The position numbers and the translations under genes were made by a program. Below are positions 55,328-64,000 of a stretch of DNA of 64,000 nucleotides, in pieces; positions within the stretch are counted from its first letter, which is position 1, and every line of letters starts with the position of its first letter. The notes under the pieces are model-generated. The model had not been told where the DNA came from. It did no database searches and worked only from the letters and a program-made list of their open reading frames with translations. Source of the stretch: Acanthaster planci. Its lineage: Eukaryota > Echinodermata > Asteroidea > Valvatida > Acanthasteridae. The stretch spans positions 1,213,099 through 1,277,098 of the forward strand of contig NW_019091408.1 of assembly GCF_001949145.1 (NCBI RefSeq). Reading direction: 5' to 3'.

Positions 55328-58300
55328 ATGCCGCTTTTTGGAGGTTCCTCACCCTTTGATCAAGATGTTGGTAAGTTGTTTCTTGAAAGTATACCCTCAT
55401 AAATTTATACCCAACTTGTAAAAACATTTTAGGAAACGCAAACCGGGTTTTGAGGGCAATGTTAGCAGAGAAGTTTGAGCTTATTTCACTGTCTTGTGTC
55501 GTACTACTACTAAGCACTCATCACCGTGATGGTGTACAGTTGGCATTGTTGTGGAACAGAGGACGTTAGGACGAAAGAAAACAGATTTACTTTGCCCTTC
55601 ACTGCATATCCCTTCGTTTAAAGTGTGCAGGCGTCTGAGTAAATTGTCAGTTGCCCGACCATTGACGAGGACGCATGTCGCGCTGATATGGTCGGTTAGA
55701 GCTGTGAAAACACTTTGAATTGGTGGCAGTTGTCTTTAAACCAAAAAGAGACAGATCATGTTTTGGGTTGGCATTACATATAGGCCAGGGCTTGCTTTGG
55801 CAGGCCACATACCATGAGCAACATCTTTTGAAGTTCAAAGGTCTCAAAAAGCACTATTGCATGGGACTTGTTTAGTTTTTCTCTTTATTAAGTTAAAATT
55901 AACAATTGGGAGGAAAATCACAGATTGTCATGTCACATTGTTATGACTAGGCTGGTTTGTTGGCTTAGTGGTGACTCATACTTTGCACTTGTACTCTAGG
56001 CTACACACAGTCATATGAAAATGTGTAGCTACTTCAAGGTCAAAAGTACAAGAAAATACATGTACTCAGCACATATTACACTGCAGTGATTTTACACCAT
56101 TTTTATAAGTACATGTACATGTATTTACATGTACATGTGCACCTTATTTCAGAATTTTGGGGATCAAAAATGTTACAAACTTTATGGTTGCATGCTATAC
56201 ATGTAGTATAATGTATGCACAGTTTATTAAGTCCTTTGAAATGAGAAAAGAAAGCAAGTCCAACTGGCGTGTACATGTACATGTAGGTACATGTAATAGC
56301 CATTGATTCAAAATGGCAAACAACATTTTCAGTTGATGCCAAGAAAACCACCTTTGCTGACATGGGTGACAAGGAGATTCTGGGGGGGGGGAAAGGGGAT
56401 AGGGACGTGTTTTTTCTCAGGGGAGGGGAAATTTGGGGAATTTCCAAGGGGGATATTGCACTCATCAGCTAAGAACTGATAAATAATAACATGTAGCAGT
56501 GGGAGGGAGTCAATTTGAGGTTTTTTCAAACAAAAATTGAATGTTGATTTTCAGTCCCCTTTCATCTTTTCCCCCCATTTCTTTTGCTTTGGCCCCTGGT
56601 TTACTTTCAAATTTTTCCCTGGGTTGCCCCCTGTCCCTTGTGACACCCGTGCTGGCTGACATCTTGCAATGAACCAACTTGTGGTCCTGATGAAAATCAC
56701 TCTCTTTACTTTGCTTTCCTCATCTCGGTGAACAGAAAAAGTCACAAATGAGGCCAACACCAGCGAGGACTGGGGCCTTATCATGGACATATGTGATCGA
56801 GTCACCGGTCAGCCGCAAGCGTAAGTCTTTCTGTTTTCAGTATTCTACTTTTCAGAACACTTTTCTAGGGCCACATGTGAAACCCAAATGCAGGATATGT
56901 ACATGTACAATGCAGTTCTATATGATTATGAATGTACACGTACCTGTACACTGCTAATAAAGGACTCACCACTTGGACGAGGTCTGTGGGTCACTTACAT
57001 GTGCCTTAAGAGAAATCTGCAGTATTTCAAATGAGAGACCTAAACTTTCTGTACCACATTTTTCTATTTACATGTATATTGTTGTTCCCTTTCCAATTTT
57101 GGTTGGATTTATCAATCGGTTGAATGGCGGATGTTTTGTCTTCTAATTTTCGTGCAAGTTCTAATCAGCATGAAGAAGCAAATTGCCCATCTTAGAATGT
57201 TTCTCAGAAATACCTTTGCATATCATCCAATTAACTTTCAATTACCTTTTATTGTGTGACAATATTTGAGATTTTTATCTTGCAAAGTATTTTTTGGCAT
57301 TTATTTTTGTGCCTTTTGAAACAAGTGGGGCCTGTATTTCGCAACCTAGTTTAAGTTATTTGAATAGAAAAATAAGCATGAAGTTGCCTAAAGCTGCACA
57401 GTGACTGATTAAAATGAGCAACGGAAGAAGACTTGGCAGCCTAGGGCTGTGCAGGGTAACTTAATCTGTCATTATTCCTCTTGCTGCAGAGCTAAAGATG
57501 TCTTAAAGTCGATTATAAAAAGAGTCAGACACCCAGTCACCCAAGTATGCACACAAGCACTCACAGTGAGTATACATGTATTTCCCCTTCCCATACCCCC
57601 CTCCACCCCACCCACTAGGCCAAGCTAAAATACATCAGCTCAATTCTGGTGGATCGACCCCAACCCTTTGAGATCCTTCAAAATATGCCAGGAGGGATTG
57701 GACGATTCTGCATGATGGAGGAAAGTAGAGAAAAGTCGCTATTAGTTTATTTGGGCCTTGAAGCTCCTTGAAATTTGAAGTGCAAAGAATGTGCCCTTTT
57801 CCAGCACAATTATTAAAGGATTGTGGAAGATTAATAAAGATCTTCAGGGCTCGCAGAATCGGTAGTTCGACGTCCCGGGACAACCAAAATATTTTCTCGG
57901 GCAACCAAATGTTCGAGGCTGCAAGCCCGATGGGCAAGCACCTGTTTTCGGCAACACATTTTTTTGCCTGGCGTTTTGGACATTTCAGCACGGTGCACCG
58001 AAAAAAGATTGCAAAAAAAAGACCGCAAAAACAGATCGACATCTTAACCTTGATGTTGCACGACTGTACATGTTTAATTACAACATTCTCGCAGTAGCAA
58101 TGAAGTGATGATTTATAACAGGTAATAAAAATCCTTTTTTCCCCTTATAGCTACTAGGGGCTTGTGTCAGTAACTGCGGCAAGACGTTCCACTTGGAGTT
58201 GTGCACCCGGGATTTTATGACAGAGGCTAGGAATGTTGTCAGCAAGGTATGATGTCAGCTGATCAAGTGGACAAAGGATACATCATGAATCCTTGGTCTG

Positions 58301-61300
58301 GAGTTAGGTCTAGGTCTTGGCTGGATGCTTATGCACAGGACATGTGTCAGTGATACATATACATGTAGGTGTAGCCATAGCCATGAAGGCCAACTTTAGA
58401 ACCAGCCAAAGATTACAACTGCAGCCTGCATGGCATTGTGGGTTAACAGCAGAGGGTACTTGCAGCTTACCCATGACAGCCACATGAAGTCGATGGTTGC
58501 GGGTGCCTTGACTCATGCTTGAATCCAAACCTGTGTGGAAACAGTGCTCATTGTATTTCATAGGAATGTGTACAAATTATAAACGCATTTTGTTAGAGGA
58601 AAATGTTTAGATATGGGCCAGAATCAAAGTTTGATTCAAGTAAGGATTTGAGCTTGTTATCCCACATTGGAGTTAATTTCTGTTGAATAATTGTATTTTC
58701 TTAGATTTCCAAGGGCTTTTGATTGCAACATTGTTAAGGCATGGCCCTGGAGGTTGTAAAAGAAGGATTGCTTTAATTGGTAGGCTTTCTTCCCGTGCTC
58801 TTTTAGGGTAGTCACAAAGTATCTGAGAAGATGAGAGGGCTAATCAAAGAATGGGCAGAGGAGTTCAAGAATGACCCACAACTCAAGTAAGAAAACAACT
58901 CTTTATTTTCAAGTTGGGGTATTTGCTACATGTACGTCATACATGTATTTCTCCAACAGTTGTTTCCTCTATTTGGACCAAGCAATTGGTTACTTGCTAG
59001 AGCCAACAAAAACAAAATCCAGCCACAATAAATACTTCTTCAGGTCATCAAATCCAGCACAGAACAAAAGTATTTTCTCTTGCTGCTGGATTCGTTTAGA
59101 TACAATCATCAGGGTGTTGTGAATTCCATTGTGGGGGTAAATTCTCATAAATAATCTTTCTTTTTCCTTGCAGTTTGATGGTTCAGTTGTATGACAGCCT
59201 TAAAGCAGAAGGGTACGATTTCCCTTCAGTGGCTCACACAGCTTCACAGGTAAAAAAAAAGAATTCTGAGCGGTACAGCAGACCATTCTTGGAAGCAAAG
59301 AAATCAGTTTAGCATCCCGTATCTATCTTGTGTATGCTGACCTCAAGACTTGAGTCATGTGACCTTGATGTTGGCAAATCTCCCTTCATTGGATAAATCT
59401 TTTCTCTTTTTTCAGCCCTCAAAGCCACCCCCAGCTAGCAATCCTGTTCCAGCATCGTCACGACAAGAGGAAGACGACATTGCAAAGGGTAATCCCAGAT
59501 TTTTTTTATTTTTATGCTACGTCTTGGTGCATTTTGAGATATGGATGTTGTTGAAGCATTTGCATGCACATTTCTGTGAATAAGCATGAGCACACTAACA
59601 CTGTTCACTCATGGAAAGTTCCAGCGATGTTGAAAGCATTTGAGCACATGTTGTTAAGAACAGCCGTGAAGGATCACTAACATGGTATTTTTATGGCTCT
59701 GTTTGGGGTACTGCCAGATTTCAGGCAGAATGCAGGGCTTGAAATTAACGGGCACAGGTAGCTAAAATGCACCCGTGTGTCTCAGAAATGCTCCCGTAAA
59801 TCATAATGATGGGCACAAGTACTTACGCCCGTTTGATTCCATGTACTTGAACATTTTTTACCGTTTGTTTCTACTTTTGTCATGAAAAATACCTGAACTT
59901 TTTGACTTCACTTCGGATCAGCCTTGTCATGGAACCATAACATGGTACAATTTTGTTCATGATGTCACCAAGCACACGCCGCAGTCTCGCATGCGATCCA
60001 TGCACGCACATGAACGTACACACATACCCATGGCCAGTGTCATGACTGTATGGAAACTGGCCCCTTGTGTGTAAATTCAAGCCAAACGAGTGGATTTGGC
60101 TTAGACTGCAGTTTGCTGGTTCCAGTAATAGGTTGAACATGTGGTTTTGAACCATGCTCCAAATAGCTGGAACCAGCGAAACAAAAGTCTCAGCCTAATC
60201 CACTTGTTTAAAAAACGCTCCATTGCTGCAGTTAGTTCCCTTTTATGTCTTTGTGCATATGCACGTTATAAAGGCCCAGTGCCCGACTTTTTGCATAACG
60301 TTGCTATGCACATGTTTGAGATTCCGGTTGGTCGCATACTCACTACTAGTTGTACGTCGGGAGCAACCCACAAAAATAAAAACTCCATCGAGACTTTAAT
60401 ATCTTCCAAAGTCTAAGTCGTAAGTTATCAGTGTCATTAATTTAAACAAAAGCAACAGCAAGGATGGGGGTCTTTGCTTTTTTTCTTGAGCATACACTAT
60501 GCCTTTAATATTGTATGGGAGCTACTTGCTCCCGTAAAACCGCAAATGCAGCTGTCTAGGGAGCAATTACTTGCTCTCATGATGATTAGCCCAATTTCGA
60601 GCCCTGAAATGTGTTATACTTACGAAATCCCCGTGAGGATCTTGCCAAATATAATCCGAGTTAATTTTTTTCTATTCTTAAAAGTTTCTTCTTGGAAATG
60701 ACACCGAGAAATGTGTCATGGGAAGACAAAAATTACACCCAAAGCTTATTTGGACAGTTGTTTCAATTTGTGTGTCGGTATTTTCTTGTATAAATTTCAT
60801 TTATGTGAGGTGTATTTCTGCAGGCAGGGCTTCTAGTCTAGAGTACCATGGTCCAGTGATTACACTGGTAAATACCTCCTTGAATTCCAATAGTGTCATG
60901 GTGCTGGAGGAAGGCTTATTACTCTTAGAGCCTCCCTCTACCCAGAAGTATAAATGTTACCTTGAGGCTAAAGCGGAGATTGAGCTGATCTCAAACCACT
61001 GGATAAGATTGATCTCATAGCCTTGTAAACAGGGGCAGTAAACTTGTCAAGTACTTGTAACGATCTGTGCAAGTGTGACATCATTACTGATGGAGTCTTC
61101 TATATCCTTTTTGCAGCAATCCAGCTCTCGCTGCAAGAGGAAAAAGCCAAAACCAGCACCCTCTACCCCTCTGCAAATCTTTACGCCAGCGTGACGCCTA
61201 CTGCGTCTGCCACCACAACGCGGCGGGAGTCCCGAAAAGTCAAAGCACTCTACGACTTTGAGGCAGCGGAAGACAATGAGCTAACCTTCAAAGCTGGAGA

Positions 61301-63826
61301 ACTAATCAGTGTCTTAGATGACAGGTAATGGTTGGCTTCAAATTCTGTAAAATGTATGTAGCATATTAGATATGTAATATACATGTACAGTCAAACATGA
61401 TTAATACAAACATTGAGGTTAATTGAGACAAGATCACGCTTACAGCAAGCATATTTCTTTAGTCTCATCAAAAACTTACACATTTCTGTGAAAGAAAACT
61501 TACTTAATACGTGTGCAAGCAGTGTTAAGATGAGAACATTGATAAGACATGTTAGATGAGCATTTTCATCAACCTTGAAGTGTGGGAAACCTTTGTCAAC
61601 AGCATCTTCAAAGCATGTTAATTTGAAAACGCCTTTTCAGTTGTGATAATGCCAGTAAAATCCAAAAGGAAAGCATAGGTCAGTGTCGAGTGTAATCCTC
61701 TGGTTCATTCGTATGTTGCGGTTTTGCTACAGAATGTACATGCCACTTTGGCTGGCTGTATGCTTTGTATGCAATGCTTGAGAGGGTTTTAAAGACGGAA
61801 AATTAATGTTGTGGTGTCTTGTCGCAAAGGAAGTTTCAGTTGCTGTCAAACTCTACGGGGAGGGGGGCAGTTTTCAAGTATATATTGAACAATGGCAAAA
61901 CCAGACTTCCAGAATCAGAAATTCCCCAAAATAAGATGAAATTGTCAATAAATCAACTGTTCACTAAAGAACGTCACAATGTAGTCTCCACACCACAAGA
62001 AGCAAACAAAAATAAGGTTTGTAAATTTCAACTTCCCTTCTCATGAACAAGTTTCTGTAAAAACCACACCCATCCTACAATTAAGATTCGCAAATATAGA
62101 CAAAACTGCATGAATATCTAAAGAACATTTTCTTTATCTGTTACAGTCCCAGCCCCGTCATAAGGAAAAAGAAAATAAATTCAAACAGTTAATGCCCTCC
62201 TCCGTATGCCTGTACAGTGTATGCGTGATCTAGCTCCAAAGTGAACTTTACATGCACGGTACTTATGTGCAAATATACAACATTACATAAACCACTTTTA
62301 GAACATTAACACCACCTGGATTGTGTTCCATTCACTGTCTTCAATTCTTACTTTTGCAGGGAACATGCACTTTGGAAACATTTTAAGGGTGAAGGCTTGT
62401 GCATACATGTACTTCATAAAAATCTAGATGCAAAGTGTATCTGAGATCTTGAAACATTCCCAGTAAAACCACCGGAATAACAGCGTTTGCAACTATTGCA
62501 TATTTGCAGCAATGGCAAAATGTTATCTTTGAATTCACGTTTGGGCATAAACCAGCCTTTGATACTGTACGTCAGATTGCATAGCATAATCAGCACTTTC
62601 TTCTCGTTTCTCCCCAACTTGTGTGTGTCCAGTGACGCCAATTGGTGGAAGGGAGAGAACTTTCGAGGCACCGGGTTGTTTCCATCAAACTTTGTCACTG
62701 CCGATTTAACTGCTGAGACGGATGCAGGTTTGTGGATGTTGAGGTGGAGTTGGCCCCAAAATAGACTAAGGAAAACATAACCCAGATTTCAGCAGATAAA
62801 TATCGTAAGAGCAGAGCTAAGGGCTTTCATGTGTTGAGGGATTGCAGGTTTATGTAAGTCATGCCGGGTCCAACTTCAGTCCAATTTACGTGTTGTTCAA
62901 TGCAGACATTAGGGAAAGGGAGAAGAAAGTGTCATTTGACGAGTCGGTGGAGGTGAGGACAATTGAGGCTATGACCCCCGAGGTGGTGGAGATTGATGAG
63001 GGTCAGATGGATCAGTGTCTGGATATGCTGCAGAATGCAGACCCCACTGAGCAGAGACCAGACACACAAGAGATGTTGGTGCTAGAAGGTAAGAATTTTT
63101 GCAGTCGAGTACCCCACTGTTTTCTTACTTTAGCTTCACAAGTGCTTGGCAAGTCTTCAACTGGTGTTGGAAGGGAGAAACAGTGCTGTAGTCAAGTAGT
63201 TAACATTTCTTCAGTAGTACTTGAAGCTGCTTCACAAGTACTCCACAAGTCTTCACAAGTACTTGGCAAGTCATCTCATGTGTCACAAGTGCCCCATCAT
63301 CAATTTAAGCCACCACTGGTATAAGATGGCAAGAGCAGTTTTGTAGTCAAGTATTTCGCAGGTACTCCCAATTGACTCCCACAGGTACTAACAAGGACTT
63401 CACAAGTTTATCACAGGTACTCCATTATCAGTCTATATTACCCACAAGCTATTTGTATGAACCTTAATAAAGCAATTCCGTTCTTATTGCCCCCCTTTAT
63501 GATTGTTGAAAGTACTTGAAACTACTTTCAAAGTACTCGTGATTACATTTGAAAGTGCTTGTGTATTTGTCTAAATTGCAGACACCTGTAAGAGAATGAA
63601 CCCACTCATTGATCAAGAACTGGAAGGAGTGGACCGGGAGCACATGGATTTAACGGCCCTCAATGCCAAGCTGATGGACGCTTTCTCCATGTACCATGGG
63701 CTCATGAAGGAAGCACCAGTCTACGGGTACTCACTCAAGACCATGAATATGCCACAGCAGGGCGTGGCCAGGCAATACCAGCCGGGCGTGACCGGGCCGG
63801 GCATGCCAGGATATGGCGAGGTGCCG
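55328..63826 (+). CDS. STAM: STAM, endosomal ESCRT-0 adaptor (partial, 3' end outside the window)
   Basis: STAM pairs with HRS in ESCRT-0, binds ubiquitinated receptors on early endosomes and recruits deubiquitinases. Exons, phases all consistent: 55328-55370, 56736-56820, 57490-57565, 58151-58246, 58807-58886, 59174-59249, 59416-59488, 61117-61324, 62633-62727, 62906-63088, 63582-63826; 420 codons seen. Order: VHS domain (~1-140; starts [14 protein letters not shown], includes [20 protein letters not shown]), ubiquitin-interacting motif [16 protein letters not shown] (~170-185), SH3 (~218-272; [20 protein letters not shown] and [20 protein letters not shown]), GAT/coiled-coil region that binds HRS (~300-390). 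The last exon ends with donor CCG|GTGAGT, so the Tyr/Pro-rich C-terminus lies beyond 64000. It corresponds to the single ancestor of vertebrate STAM1 and STAM2. Confidence 0.95.
55371..56735 (+). other. STAM intron 1
   Basis: AT-rich intron with dense TACATGTA runs (about 56108-56140 and 56272-56296) and purine-rich tracts. No gene seen. Confidence 0.6.
59489..61116 (+). other. STAM intron 7 with hAT-like element
   Basis: Mostly occupied by the element at 59733-60606. The remainder is unremarkable intron ending in CTTTTTGCAG. Confidence 0.65.
59733..60606. mobile_element. hAT-like non-autonomous element with internal palindrome
   Basis: Ends CAGGGCTTGAAATTAACGGG and the complement CAGGGCTCGAAATTGGGC fit a widespread hAT-type terminus. 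No transposase frame and no clear 8-bp duplication. Positions 60084-60209 form a nested inverted repeat (~43-bp arms, shared GTGGATT(T/A)GGCT and GCTGGTTCCAG), possibly a second insertion. Confidence 0.65.
61325..62632 (+). other. STAM intron 8
   Basis: 1.3-kb AT-rich intron splitting the SH3 coding sequence; no other feature recognised. Confidence 0.6.
63120..63565. repeat. CACAAGTACTTGG-type degenerate repeats in STAM intron 10
   Basis: CTTCACAAGTACTTGGCAAG and shorter CAAGTACT/AGTACTTG words recur about a dozen times with irregular spacing, resembling the minisatellite in SF1 intron 1 (18640-18785). Confidence 0.5.
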
Positions 63827-64000
63827 GTGAGTAGAGTGGGTGCGGCGTTTGGATTCTGGGTTATAGAAGTAGGGGTGTGGTCAGCATGAGGAGGGTGTGG
63901 TGAGGTTGTAAGAGTGTGTGGCTTGTGTTACATCATGACTAGGAAAAGCATGGTAGGATATGGGGTTGAATGCACACATGGCCAAACCCTGAAATGGAAT
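63827..64000 (+). other. Start of STAM intron 11 (window edge)
   Basis: Follows donor GTGAGT at 63827; GT-rich, no coding signal. Confidence 0.7.

Noticed and set aside
54966-55517. 183-codon minus-strand frame across the CMC1/STAM interval
   Set aside because: It overlaps STAM exon 1 on the opposite strand, has no recognisable content, and CMC1 exon 1 in another frame explains the coding signal.

Overview
This is a window of an animal nuclear genome, not a prokaryotic one. Genes are split by GT-AG introns, introns and intergenic DNA are AT-rich and full of decayed transposons, and the self-complementary word TACATGTA recurs everywhere. The proteins are clear metazoan orthologues. The mix of DIRS-like and CR1/L2-like retroelements, many small inverted-repeat elements and TACATGTA-rich DNA suggests a marine invertebrate deuterostome (echinoderm most likely, hemichordate or cephalochordate possible). 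That placement is inference.

Layout. 1-1.2 kb: the 5' end of an unidentified minus-strand gene with a CpG-rich upstream region. 1.6-7.5 kb: a decayed tyrosine-recombinase (DIRS-like) retrotransposon with inverted terminal repeats, carrying remnants of gag, reverse transcriptase, RNase H and recombinase. 7.5-9 kb: unclassified repetitive DNA. 9.1-11.9 kb: a decayed non-LTR retrotransposon (CR1/L2-like). 12-14.7 kb: short palindromes, a promoter-like cluster and a TIR element carrying a tRNA-like sequence. 14.7-39.8 kb: the complete coding region of SF1 (branch-point-binding protein), 16 exons by my model including a duplicated exon pair; its introns hold a nest of inverted-repeat transposons and an 852-base assembly gap. 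41.9-47.8 kb: a small mariner-like MITE, a possible promoter and a gene for an 11-finger C2H2 zinc-finger protein with an intronless ORF. 50.9-55.0 kb, minus strand: CMC1, a twin-CX9C mitochondrial protein, four exons. 55.3 kb to the window end, plus strand: STAM (VHS-UIM-SH3-GAT), eleven exons seen, continuing past the edge. CMC1 and STAM are head-to-head, with 321 bp between start codons and a perfect TGACGTCA site.

Most interesting point. SF1 contains two adjacent, similar 119-nt exons (31366-31484 and 31707-31825). Each encodes the QUA2 helix that helps read the intron branch site. By frame arithmetic, using both or neither gives a premature stop, so exactly one can be used. A UACUAAC sequence, the motif SF1 itself binds, lies just upstream of the first copy, and an earlier AG would create an immediate stop. 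This looks like a switchable, possibly self-regulated, branch-site recognition module. A second candidate switch is a 136-nt intron near the SF1 3' end whose retention keeps a long open frame but replaces the proline-rich tail. A third observation is a pair of unrelated TIR elements with clean target-site duplications, each enclosing a tRNA-like Pol III box A/box B unit.
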